Of a stretch of DNA of 20,937 nucleotides, positions 1 to 6,919 are shown one piece after another. The stretch comes from a virus. The stretch's first letter is position 1; the number at the start of each line of letters is the position of its first letter. The notes under the pieces are model-generated. The model did not search any database. It was not told the DNA's origin and worked only from the letters and a program-made list of their open reading frames with translations. The position numbers were made by a program, and so were the translations under genes. The stretch is from IMG/VR virus record IMGVR_UViG_3300025127_000351, positions 1-20,937 of that record. One strand, written 5' to 3'.

Positions 1-2
1 AC

Positions 3-272
3 TCAAGTGATCAACAGGTAGCCAACGCTACAGCCGATGCTCAAATGGTTCCTACAACTCAACGAGCTAGGTTAACAGGAATACAAGCAGAGGGAGCTTC
101 TGGATCTAAAATAATTTTTAAATCTGGTGGGTCTACTGGAACTGCAATAGCTACGTTTGAGTTTGGATCTGAAGGAATAGATTTTTATGTTCCAGGTTCT
201 GGAATTCTATTTGAAGAAGGAATTTATTTAGATCTAACAGCTACACCAAGTGTTACTATAACATTTACGTAG
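3..272 (+). CDS. Small virion-associated protein, 5'-truncated by window edge
   Basis: The frame is open from base 3 to the TAG at 270-272, so at least 89 residues are visible. The first in-frame ATG is at 45, but no Shine-Dalgarno sequence precedes it and the open frame continues to the window edge, so I infer that the true start lies just outside. The protein is small, beta-rich and without membrane segments. It contains a 'GIQAEGASGSKIIFKSGGS' stretch followed by 'IDFYVPGSGILFEEGIYL', which looks like a small beta-sandwich. I recognise it as the type of small virion protein that marine podoviruses carry just before the tail adaptor, but I cannot name a function; head decoration or head-completion are both possible. 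Its stop codon overlaps the ribosome-binding site of the next gene (TAGGAG), suggesting coupled translation. Confidence 0.75.
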   Translation, partial: SSDQQVANATADAQMVPTTQRARLTGIQAEGASGSKIIFKSGGSTGTAIATFEFGSEGIDFYVPGSGILFEEGIYLDLTATPSVTITFT

Positions 273-275
273 GAG
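271..275 (+). promoter_or_regulatory. Ribosome-binding site deciding a GTG start
   Basis: AGGAG lies six bases before the GTG at 282-284 and overlaps the stop codon of the upstream gene. There is no ATG nearby in this frame, so this site supports GTG initiation. The same TAGGAGTAAA arrangement of stop plus ribosome-binding site recurs before the gene at 13048. Confidence 0.8.
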
Positions 276-281
276 TAAATT

Positions 282-1376
282 GTGGCTACAATAACTTATA
301 AAGTAACCGTAGCAACGGGTACAACACAATACGGAACTGGTAATAGATTTTATATTAACGGTGAGCTAGCTCCTGTTTTGTATTTACAAGAAGGTAATAC
401 TTATATATTTGATCAATCTGATTCTAGTAATGCCTCTGGTGGCGTTCATCAAATTGCTTTTTCTAGAAATCCCAATAATAGTCCAGTAGCTGCTTACACA
501 TCCGGTGTTACATCTACAGGGACACCAGGAAGTTCAGGAGCACAAACAACATTTAATGTTGCACCTGTGAGAACTACAGGCGCACCTTTATTATTTTACT
601 ACTGCACAAATCACAGTGGTATGGGTAATACTGCACAAACTATTTCACCAACATCTGAAGAGACACAATTTAATCCTCAGATAGATGATATTATAGAAGA
701 AGCATTTGAAAGAACAGGTGTTAAAAGTGCGAGAACAGGATATATGTTAAGATCTGCAAGAAGATCTTTAAACATTATGTTTCAAGAGTGGGCAAACAGA
801 GGCGTTCATTTATGGAAAGTAAAACTTGCAAAAGTTCCACTAGTAGAAGGTCAAGCAGAATATAATTTTGCAGCTGATTCAGAAAATTTTCCAGAAGATT
901 TAGATACAGTTTTAGAAGCTTATTACAGAAATAATTCAGATGCAACAGCACCACAAGATATTGCGTTAACAAAAATAGATAGATCTACATATTCACAAAC
1001 ACCAAATAAATTAGCTAAAGGTACACCTTCACAATATTATGTAGAAAGAAAATTAAATCCGAGTATATTTTTATACACAACACCAAGTTCAAGTGTATCC
1101 GATTCTACAACTCCAAGTAATTTTCAATTTTGTTTTTATTATTTAGCAAAAATTCAAGATGCTGGTGCGTATACAAATACATCAGATATAGTAAACAGAT
1201 TTTATCCTTGCATGATGTCTGGTCTTGCATATTATTTAAGTCAAAAATATTCACCAGACAGAAGTCAAGAATTAGAACGTAGATATGAAAGTGAATTATT
1301 AAGAGCACTTGATGCAGATAATCAAGGCACATCTACTTTCATTTCACCACAAACATTTTATGGAGATGGAGTATAA
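282..1376 (+). CDS. P22 gp4-like tail adaptor fused to an N-terminal cupredoxin-like domain
   Basis: A 364-aa protein starting at GTG with a good ribosome-binding site. Residues about 1-120 look like a small cupredoxin domain: a beta-rich segment with His56 in 'GGVHQIAF', then 'YYCTNHSGMG' supplying Cys108, His111 and Met114. This is the His/Cys-x2-His-x2-Met set of a type 1 copper site, with the short loop length known from amicyanin. Residues about 130-364 resemble the P22 gp4 tail-adaptor/head-completion family: an alpha-helical start ('IDDIIEEAFERTGV'), 'RSARRSLNIMFQEWANRG' and a helical C-terminus. That family forms the ring under the portal that joins head and tail. The gene is followed by a TAATG overlap with its neighbour. 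The adaptor assignment is fairly firm. Copper binding is inferred from residue spacing, and the domain could instead be a structural relic. Confidence 0.8.
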   Translation: MATITYKVTVATGTTQYGTGNRFYINGELAPVLYLQEGNTYIFDQSDSSNASGGVHQIAFSRNPNNSPVAAYTSGVTSTGTPGSSGAQTTFNVAPVRTTGAPLLFYYCTNHSGMGNTAQTISPTSEETQFNPQIDDIIEEAFERTGVKSARTGYMLRSARRSLNIMFQEWANRGVHLWKVKLAKVPLVEGQAEYNFAADSENFPEDLDTVLEAYYRNNSDATAPQDIALTKIDRSTYSQTPNKLAKGTPSQYYVERKLNPSIFLYTTPSSSVSDSTTPSNFQFCFYYLAKIQDAGAYTNTSDIVNRFYPCMMSGLAYYLSQKYSPDRSQELERRYESELLRALDADNQGTSTFISPQTFYGDGV

Positions 1377-2011
1377 TGGGTAAGTATGCATCAGGAAAAT
1401 ACGCGTATGCTATTTCAGATAGATCAGGATTAAGATTTCCTTATGATGAAATGGTTAGAGAATGGAATGGATCATTAGTTCATTTTTCAGAGTATGAACC
1501 AAAGCAACCACAATTAGAACCAAAACCAGTTGGCTCTGATCCACAAGCTTTATATAATCCAAGACCACAACCTGCATCAAAAGCAAGTTTAATACTTTTA
1601 AATAATAATCCTTTTACATCTGTTATTTATAGTGGAACAACTTATGTAAATGTTTTTTCAGAAGATCATCAAAGAGCAGCAGGCTCTATAGTTAGATTTA
1701 GAGGGCCACCTGAAGTAATAGCAGCGGGTCCTGGTGGTGATGATGCAGATGACACTCCAAATTTACAACAATTTCAAAACATACCTACATTTGATAATGT
1801 AAGTGATTTAAATAATGCAAGTGGTTTTACCATTGCATTAGGACAAATAGATTCTTCAGGTAATATTACAGGAGCTACAACAACAGATTCTTTAACAGAT
1901 CCAATAAATTTTTTTCATATAACTAGTACTAGCAATGCAACAACAGGTGGTGTATCAGGAGGTGGAGATAATTGTTCAGTAGGACCAGTAACATTAGAGG
2001 TGATTAATTAA
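1376..2011 (+). CDS. Conserved phage virion protein, function unknown
   Basis: A 211-aa protein whose ATG overlaps the upstream stop (TAATG). The N-terminal 50 residues ('GKYASGKYAYAISDRSG', then 'FPYDEMVREWNG' and 'EPKQPQLEPKP') form a signature I recognise from marine T7-like and T4-like phage structural genes next to the gp4-like adaptor. Residues 75-110 contain a short beta stretch ('PFTSVIYSGTTYVNVFSEDH') that resembles a small fibre or plug domain. The C-terminus is Gly/Ser/Thr-rich and low complexity, with no membrane segment or signal peptide. The order (adaptor, this protein, second adaptor) suggests a role at the head-tail joint, but no enzymatic or binding residues are visible and the exact role is unknown. 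Confidence 0.75.
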   Translation: MGKYASGKYAYAISDRSGLRFPYDEMVREWNGSLVHFSEYEPKQPQLEPKPVGSDPQALYNPRPQPASKASLILLNNNPFTSVIYSGTTYVNVFSEDHQRAAGSIVRFRGPPEVIAAGPGGDDADDTPNLQQFQNIPTFDNVSDLNNASGFTIALGQIDSSGNITGATTTDSLTDPINFFHITSTSNATTGGVSGGGDNCSVGPVTLEVIN

Positions 2012-2013
2012 CA

Positions 2014-2715
2014 ATGGCATACACTTTAACAAATTTAAGAGATGATATTAGAAACTACACAGAAGTTAGTAGTAACGTTCTAACCGACGCAGTTTTAGAT
2101 ACGATAATTAAAAATGCAGAGAATAAAATTTATAGAGCTATTGACACTGATCAAAGTGTTTTTTATGCAACATCAAATGCGATTGTTGGAAATAGATATG
2201 TAACTATACCAGACGATTTAAGAGCCATTAGATATGTTCAGTTTAAAGATTCTGCTGGTAATCAGTTCTATCTAGAGCAAAAAGATACATCTTACATAGC
2301 AGAGTTTTATTCTACACCTGGAACATCAGCTGTAGATATACCTAAATATTATGCTAATTGGGATGAAGAATTTTGGGTTTTAGCACCTACACCAGACCAA
2401 ACTTATGAAATTACACTGGCTTATGACAAAGAGCCAGAAACTATAACTGACACTACATCTACGCCCGCTCCAGCGACAGCAGGAACTTACTTATCTAATA
2501 AATATCAAGATTTACTTTTGTACGCATGTCTAGTAAATGCATATGGATACTTGAAAGGTCCGACAGATATGTTACAATACTATCAAAGCCAATATAACGA
2601 GGCAATAGAATCGTACGCGCTTGAACAAATCGGGCAAAGACGCAGAGACGAATATCAAGATGGTGAGGTTCGTGCTCAACTTAACGTTAAACCACCATCA
2701 AGTTATGGAAAATAA
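2014..2715 (+). CDS. Head-tail adaptor-like protein (SU10-type adaptor, probable)
   Basis: A 233-aa protein starting two bases after the previous stop without a clear ribosome-binding site, so probably translated by coupling. The N-terminus is helical ('LTNLRDDIRNYTE', 'LDTIIKNAENKIYRAID'). The middle is beta-rich, with 'YVTIPDDLRAIRYV', 'YYANWDEEFWVLAPTPDQTYEITLAY' split around conserved Trp residues, and a helical C-terminus ('KYQDLLLYACLVNAYGYL', 'YYQSQYNEAIESY') with a basic RRRDE segment. This helix-beta-helix plan with a late 'LL.Y.CL..AY.YLK' helix is typical of adaptor proteins that attach to the portal ring in short-tailed phages, including SU10-like ones. Its place beside the gp4-like adaptor supports this. 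The exact ring it forms cannot be told from sequence. Confidence 0.65.
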   Translation: MAYTLTNLRDDIRNYTEVSSNVLTDAVLDTIIKNAENKIYRAIDTDQSVFYATSNAIVGNRYVTIPDDLRAIRYVQFKDSAGNQFYLEQKDTSYIAEFYSTPGTSAVDIPKYYANWDEEFWVLAPTPDQTYEITLAYDKEPETITDTTSTPAPATAGTYLSNKYQDLLLYACLVNAYGYLKGPTDMLQYYQSQYNEAIESYALEQIGQRRRDEYQDGEVRAQLNVKPPSSYGK

Positions 2716-2731
2716 ATAGGAGAAAAAAAAT

Positions 2732-3178
2732 ATGGCAAATATCATACCATTTAGTTTTAGAGGTGCACTTTTGTCTGGACAACACGATTTTCAGGCATCA
2801 GGAGGAAATACTTTTAAAATTTCACTATACACAACTAATCCATATACAACAGCTTCAACTGTGTATTTAGCAGGAACTGGAAACGGTGAAGTAGATACAA
2901 CAGGTGGTACTAACTATTCAGTTAAAACATTAACAAGACTTGGAGTTGCATCGAGCACAGCAGTCGCTTCAGTTGACTTTGATAATGTTACTTATAGTAG
3001 TGCATCTTTCACTGCAGCTTTTGCAGCGATTTACAATACGGATACAGTTGACAGTACAGCAAATAGATTAGTAGTGGTTTTAGATTTTGGTGGTAACAAG
3101 ACAGCAACGAATGGTACTTTTACTATTACGTTTCCTGATCCGACTACACCATCTAATGCAATTATTAGTATGGCATAA
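2732..3178 (+). CDS. Small beta-rich virion protein
   Basis: A 148-aa protein with a good AGGAG eight bases before its ATG. It is Thr/Ser/Ala-rich with alternating hydrophobic beta strands and few charged residues. The segments 'TFKISLYTTNPYTTAST', 'TGGTNYSVKTLTRLG' and 'RLVVVLDFGGNKTATNGTF' match a phage protein type I know from many podovirus and siphovirus structural modules, annotated only as hypothetical or tail/head protein. There is no Cys, signal peptide or membrane segment. It opens a series of four short structural genes, each with its own Shine-Dalgarno site, which suggests strong independent translation as expected for multi-copy virion parts. Decoration or fibre-base roles are possible. 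Confidence 0.7.
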   Translation: MANIIPFSFRGALLSGQHDFQASGGNTFKISLYTTNPYTTASTVYLAGTGNGEVDTTGGTNYSVKTLTRLGVASSTAVASVDFDNVTYSSASFTAAFAAIYNTDTVDSTANRLVVVLDFGGNKTATNGTFTITFPDPTTPSNAIISMA

Positions 3179-3189
3179 GGAGAAAATTT

Positions 3190-3582
3190 ATGGCGTTAGT
3201 TATAAATGATAGAGTAAAAGTAACAAGCACAACTACTGGAACAGGTGCGTTTGCACTTGGAGCAGCAGTAACTGGTTTTGAAACTTTTGCAGCAGGAATA
3301 GGAAACAATAACACAACTTACTATTGTATCTTTAATCAAGGTACAAGTGAGTTTGAAGTTGGACTTGGAACATTAGATGGTACAAGTGCAAATTTAACAA
3401 GAGGATCAGGAGCTACAATTTTTAGTAGTTCTAACTCTGATAATGTTGTTGATTTTAGTGCAGGCACAAAAGATGTATTCTGTACTTTACCAGCAAGTAA
3501 ATCGGTTTTCTTGGATGCATCAGGAACACCAGTAGGAGCAGCGTCAGCTGGCTTTGCATTAGCAATGGCGGTGGCGTTATAA
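3190..3582 (+). CDS. Small virion protein with recurrent marine-phage beta module
   Basis: A 130-aa protein with AGGAG seven bases before the ATG. The sequence runs 'INDRVKVTSTTTGTGAFAL', then 'TGFETFAAGIGNNNTTYYC', 'FEVGLGTLDG' and 'DFSAGTKDVFCTLPASKSV'. This is a recognisable repeated unit in tail-fibre and virion proteins of many phages, normally 90-110 residues long; here one unit makes up nearly the whole protein. It is beta-rich and lacks catalytic motifs. The C-terminal tail is Ala/Gly-rich. A role in the fibre or virion surface is inferred from how the same unit is used elsewhere and from its neighbours. Confidence 0.7.
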   Translation: MALVINDRVKVTSTTTGTGAFALGAAVTGFETFAAGIGNNNTTYYCIFNQGTSEFEVGLGTLDGTSANLTRGSGATIFSSSNSDNVVDFSAGTKDVFCTLPASKSVFLDASGTPVGAASAGFALAMAVAL

Positions 3583-3593
3583 AGGAATAAAAT

Positions 3594-3920
3594 ATGGCAC
3601 AAGATTTTAGAAACAATTTACAAAGAAACGTAGGTACATCACCAGTTGATTTAGTAGTTGGTGGAGACTTTGATGCAGTTATAGGCATTAGAATCTGTAA
3701 TACTACAACTAGCACTGTTCAAGCTAGTTGTCAGATTGTAAATGGTGGAAACGATCACTTCATTGCAAAAAATGTAAGTATCCCACCAAACTCTGCAATT
3801 GAATTAATTCAAGGTGGTGCAAAAATTGTTTTAGAAAATGGTGATACACTTAAAGCACAAAGCGACACTGCTTCGTCTTTAGATATTGTTACATCATTTA
3901 TAGATAGTATTAGTACGTAA
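3594..3920 (+). CDS. Small virion protein, function unknown
   Basis: A 108-aa protein preceded by AAAGGA. The pattern 'IGIRICNTTTSTVQASCQIVNGG', a proline step ('IPPNSAIELIQGGAKIVLENGD') and 'LKAQSDTASSLDIVTSFIDSIS' resembles a small beta-sandwich family found beside tail-fibre genes in marine phages. In those relatives the 'P..S..EL..GG.KIVL..GD' core is the most conserved part. It has two Cys residues and no membrane segment. It resembles the 110-aa product at 15464-15796 in overall plan (an adhesin-like sandwich with 'I..ILEI' or 'I.S..SIS' ends). Function is unknown. Confidence 0.65.
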   Translation: MAQDFRNNLQRNVGTSPVDLVVGGDFDAVIGIRICNTTTSTVQASCQIVNGGNDHFIAKNVSIPPNSAIELIQGGAKIVLENGDTLKAQSDTASSLDIVTSFIDSIST

Positions 3921-3928
3921 GGAGTAAT

Positions 3929-4105
3929 ATGACGGCAGTAGTAAATGGAATCCAATATATCGGAGGCGGCACAGCCCCTGATGAATTTATAAAAAATCAA
4001 GCAGCTACCATGGATGGTACACAAACTGTTGAGAACGGTGTTCTTGCAGGGCCTATTACTATACCTGGTACAATAACAGTAACAGGAACTTTAGTAATAG
4101 TATAA
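3929..4105 (+). CDS. 58-aa fibre-associated small protein
   Basis: A short gene with AGGAG four bases before ATG 3929-3931 and TAA at 4103-4105, whose last base begins the next ATG (TAATG). The protein starts 'MTAVVNGIQYIGGGTAPDEF' and ends with a strongly repetitive beta strand 'GPITIPGTITVTGTLVIV'. That alternating Thr/Ile/Val end, with a Gly every few residues, is typical of short triple-beta-helix or fibre-tip stretches in phage tail proteins. It sits directly before three large glycine-rich adhesin genes, so a fibre cap, attachment or assembly role is plausible but unproven. The ribosome-binding site and both tight junctions support it as a real gene. Confidence 0.75.
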   Translation: MTAVVNGIQYIGGGTAPDEFIKNQAATMDGTQTVENGVLAGPITIPGTITVTGTLVIV

Positions 4106-5484
4106 TGTCAAAGATAGAAGTAAATACAGTTGCACCACAATGCGGAACTACTTTAACACTAGGTGAATCTGGTGATACAGTACAATTAGGAACTGGTGCT
4201 AGTCAATCAGGCTTTGGTAGAACAGGAACTGTAGACTGGGATACAACTCCAAAAACAACAACTTTTACTGCTGTATCTGGAGATGGATTTTTTTGTAACA
4301 CAACATCAGGTGGTTTTACAGCTAACTTACCTGCAGGTGTTGCAGGAGCTATAGTCTCTTTCGCAGATTATGCAGGAACTTGGCAAACAGGTAATCTAAC
4401 AGTATCACCAAATGGTTCAGATAAAATTGGTGGAGTAAATGCAGATATAACTTTAGATACTGAAGGTCAATCAGTAACTTTTGTATTTGCAGATTCAACA
4501 CAAGGTTGGATTAATGTTCAAGATTCAACTTCTAATGAAAGAGCATCAGCTTTTATAACTGCTACTGGCGGAACAATTTCAACTTCAGGAAATGACAAAA
4601 TTCACACATTTACAGGTCCAGGTACTTTTTGTGTATCCTCTATAAGTGGATGCACTGCAGCAAACAATGAAGTTTCTTATATAGTAGTAGCAGGTGGCGG
4701 TGGTGGTGGTGGAGCACATGATTCACCTTGTAACAGAGCAGGAGGTGCTGGTGGAGCAGGTGGTTATAGAGAAACTAAATCACCTGTCACTCCATATACT
4801 GCTAGTCCTTTAGATGGTCAACCGAGTGCACCTAATAGAATTACAGTTACAGCAACAGCTTTTCCTATAACAGTAGGAGCAGGAGGTGCGGGTGGTCGTA
4901 GATCAAGTAATAATTCAGCTAATGGTTCAAATTCAATTTTTTCAACAATAACTTCAGCAGGTGGAGGAAGAGGTGGAATGGCAATTGGTGGTCCAGTTGG
5001 TTTTCCTGGTTGTGGAGGAGATGGTGGTTCAGGAGGCGGTGGTTCTGGTGGTGGAGCTGGTACAGCAAGTGTTAAAGGAGATGGTAATACACCTCCAACA
5101 ACTCCTGCACAAGGATTTGATGGTGGTTGTGGTACTGGTCCATCTGGATCTAGTGGTGGAGGCGGTGGAGCAACTGCTGCTGGTACAGGACCAACAGGTT
5201 CTTCTGATGGTGGAGCAGGTGGTGCTGGAGCAACAAGTTCAATCAATGGAACTCCAACTGCTAGAGCAGGCGGAGGCGGAGGCGGTGGTGCTTCTGGTGG
5301 AGGTGCTTCAGGTGGAACAGGTGGTGGTGGTCCAGGTGGTAGTAGTAACACAGCAGGAACTGCAGGAACAACAAATACCGGCGGTGGAGGTGGTGGAGCA
5401 GGTTTCGGTCCTGATGGATCAACTAATTCTTTAGGTGGCACTGGAGGTTCTGGTATAGTAATAATAAGGTATAAATTTCAATAA
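4105..5484 (+). CDS. Glycine-rich adhesin / tail-fibre protein, paralogue 1 of 3
   Basis: A 459-aa protein starting at a TAATG overlap. Four parts can be seen. Residues 1-45 form an N-terminal anchor ('SKIEVNTVAPQCGTTLTLGE', 'GDTVQLGTGA'). Residues about 52-140 form a knob-like beta module ending 'STQGWINVQD'. Residues about 150-195 form a beta domain with 'KIHTFTGPGTFCV' and 'VSYIVVAGGGG'. Residues about 196-459 are a long Gly-rich region with GGGG, GGSGGGG and GPGG runs, ending 'GGSGIVIIRYKFQ'. The third and fourth parts match the Gly-rich domain common in phage and bacterial surface proteins; packed polyglycine type II helices of this sort form the receptor-binding head of the phage S16 gp38 adhesin. 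Seven Cys residues are scattered through it. I infer host-receptor binding. Two homologous genes follow directly. Confidence 0.8.
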   Translation: MSKIEVNTVAPQCGTTLTLGESGDTVQLGTGASQSGFGRTGTVDWDTTPKTTTFTAVSGDGFFCNTTSGGFTANLPAGVAGAIVSFADYAGTWQTGNLTVSPNGSDKIGGVNADITLDTEGQSVTFVFADSTQGWINVQDSTSNERASAFITATGGTISTSGNDKIHTFTGPGTFCVSSISGCTAANNEVSYIVVAGGGGGGGAHDSPCNRAGGAGGAGGYRETKSPVTPYTASPLDGQPSAPNRITVTATAFPITVGAGGAGGRRSSNNSANGSNSIFSTITSAGGGRGGMAIGGPVGFPGCGGDGGSGGGGSGGGAGTASVKGDGNTPPTTPAQGFDGGCGTGPSGSSGGGGGATAAGTGPTGSSDGGAGGAGATSSINGTPTARAGGGGGGGASGGGASGGTGGGGPGGSSNTAGTAGTTNTGGGGGGAGFGPDGSTNSLGGTGGSGIVIIRYKFQ

Positions 5485-5489
5485 TTATG
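5446..5489 (+). repeat. Conserved gene-end repeat, copy 1
   Basis: The 3' end of the first adhesin gene, from the GGTTCTGG that encodes Gly-Ser-Gly through the next ATG, is nearly identical to 6876-6919. It encodes GSGIVIIRYK plus the two-base gap and the start of the next gene. The repeat could guide homologous recombination between adhesin copies. Confidence 0.75.
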
Positions 5490-6914
5490 ACAAGTAAAAT
5501 TAAAGTAGATAATATAAATAAAGTTTCAGATGATTCTAACATTATAAAAAAATGTGGATCAACAACAACAGTAGGATCAGGATCTGGTAATACAATTGTT
5601 GTATGTGGTTCAACAATTACAATTGGAAGATGTGGTGCTAGTGTTGCTCTTGCATCAGGCGCTTCTCAAACAGGTTTTGGTAGAGAAGGTTCCGTTGATT
5701 GGCAGACAGGTTCAATTAAAACAGCTGCTACTTTTACTGCAGCGAGCGGTGAGGGTTATTTCGTAGACACGTCTAGTAATGCTATTACAGCAAATTTACC
5801 TGCAGGATCAGCTGGAGCGATTGTTGCTTTTTCTGATTATGCAAGAAATTTTGCAACAAATAATTTAACAATTTCACCAAATGGATCAGATAAAATTGGT
5901 GGTATTGGTGAAGATGCAACATTAGATGTTAATGGTCAAGCAACAACGTTAGTATATGTTGATGGAACTAAAGGTTGGATTAATGTTCAAAATGCAGAGG
6001 ACACAGAAACAGGAGTTCCTCCTTTTATTGATGCTACAGGTGGAACAATTACTTGTTCAGGAAATTGTAAAATTCATACTTTTACAGGTCCAGGAACTTT
6101 TGCAGTAAGTTCAATAGCAACTTGTTGTGCTCCAGTTAATAATTTAGTTAGTTTTCTTGTAGTTGCAGGTGGTGGCGGTGGTGCTCACGGACAAGTTTGT
6201 AGATATACAGGAGGTGGAGGTGGAGCTGGAGGAGTAAGAGAAGTAGTAAGTCCAGGTTCTCCCTACACAGGTTCTCCTTTAAATGGTTATCCAACACCAG
6301 GAAACAGAATTACAGTAACAGCAACAAGTTTTCCAATAACAGTAGGTGCCGGTGGAGCGGAAGCTCCTCCAACTGGTCCAGGAAGAGGAGAACCTGGAAG
6401 TGTAAGCACTTTTTCAACAATCTCATCTGCCGGAGGTGGATACGGTGGAAACGGTGATTATCAACCCGCTGGAGCTAGCGGTGGATCAGGTGGTGGTGGA
6501 TCAGGAGCAAGTAGTGGTGGAGCAGGTAATACACCTCCCGTAACTCCTTCTCAAGGAAACTCTGGTGGCACTGGTTGTGGGGCGTGGGCTAGTGGACGAA
6601 ACGGTGGTGGTGGAGGTGGTGGCGCTGGTGCGGTTGGTCAAACTGGTAGTCCTTCGGTTGGTGGTGCTGGTGGTACAGGTGTTGAAACAAATATTCCAGG
6701 AGGTCCTCTTAAAGTAGGAGGAGGTGGACAAGGTTCATCAACCGCTACAGTTGTTCCATGCGCTCCTTTTACTGATTTTGGAGGTGGAGCTTGGAAAACT
6801 GCAGGAACAGCTAATACTGGTGGTGGTGGTGGCGGTGGAGATTTGGGAGGTGGTCCAGGTAATGGTAGAGCTGGTGGTTCTGGTATAGTAATAATAAGAT
6901 ATAAAGCAAGATAA
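5487..6914 (+). CDS. Glycine-rich adhesin / tail-fibre protein, paralogue 2 of 3
   Basis: A 475-aa homologue of the gene before it, starting two bases after that stop, with no near ribosome-binding site, so likely coupled. The N-terminal anchor is longer and holds three Cys-Gly rungs (Cys23, Cys40, Cys49) where paralogue 1 has one. The knob module ends 'GTKGWINVQNAED'; the next domain has 'CKIHTFTGPGTFAV' followed by a Cys-Cys pair. The Gly-rich region includes GGGGGGGAG and GGGGGGGDLGGGPG runs, several Pro-rich loops ('GNTPPVTPSQG') and ends 'GGSGIVIIRYKAR'. It is the most Cys-rich of the three paralogues. Receptor binding is inferred from the architecture. Loop sequences between glycine runs differ from the neighbours, as expected if each copy has a different receptor or serves as alternative fibre tip. 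Confidence 0.8.
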   Translation: MTSKIKVDNINKVSDDSNIIKKCGSTTTVGSGSGNTIVVCGSTITIGRCGASVALASGASQTGFGREGSVDWQTGSIKTAATFTAASGEGYFVDTSSNAITANLPAGSAGAIVAFSDYARNFATNNLTISPNGSDKIGGIGEDATLDVNGQATTLVYVDGTKGWINVQNAEDTETGVPPFIDATGGTITCSGNCKIHTFTGPGTFAVSSIATCCAPVNNLVSFLVVAGGGGGAHGQVCRYTGGGGGAGGVREVVSPGSPYTGSPLNGYPTPGNRITVTATSFPITVGAGGAEAPPTGPGRGEPGSVSTFSTISSAGGGYGGNGDYQPAGASGGSGGGGSGASSGGAGNTPPVTPSQGNSGGTGCGAWASGRNGGGGGGGAGAVGQTGSPSVGGAGGTGVETNIPGGPLKVGGGGQGSSTATVVPCAPFTDFGGGAWKTAGTANTGGGGGGGDLGGGPGNGRAGGSGIVIIRYKAR

Positions 6915-6919
6915 TTATG
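6876..6919 (+). repeat. Conserved gene-end repeat, copy 2
   Basis: Second copy of the GSGIVIIRYK-encoding gene end plus the next start codon. It differs from copy 1 mainly where the last residues (AR instead of FQ) are encoded. Confidence 0.75.

Noticed and set aside
4961-5434. 157-aa Val/Gln/Glu-rich + frame inside adhesin 1, and a similar one at 7821-8099
   Set aside because: Both are out-of-frame shadows of the Gly-rich coding repeats (GGTGGA read as GTGGAG), lacking stops only because of composition.
4818-5441. 207-aa Pro-rich open frame on the - strand inside adhesin 1
   Set aside because: It is the antisense of GGN glycine codons (read as CC-rich Pro/Ala codons), has no ribosome-binding site, and the + strand gene is clearly real.
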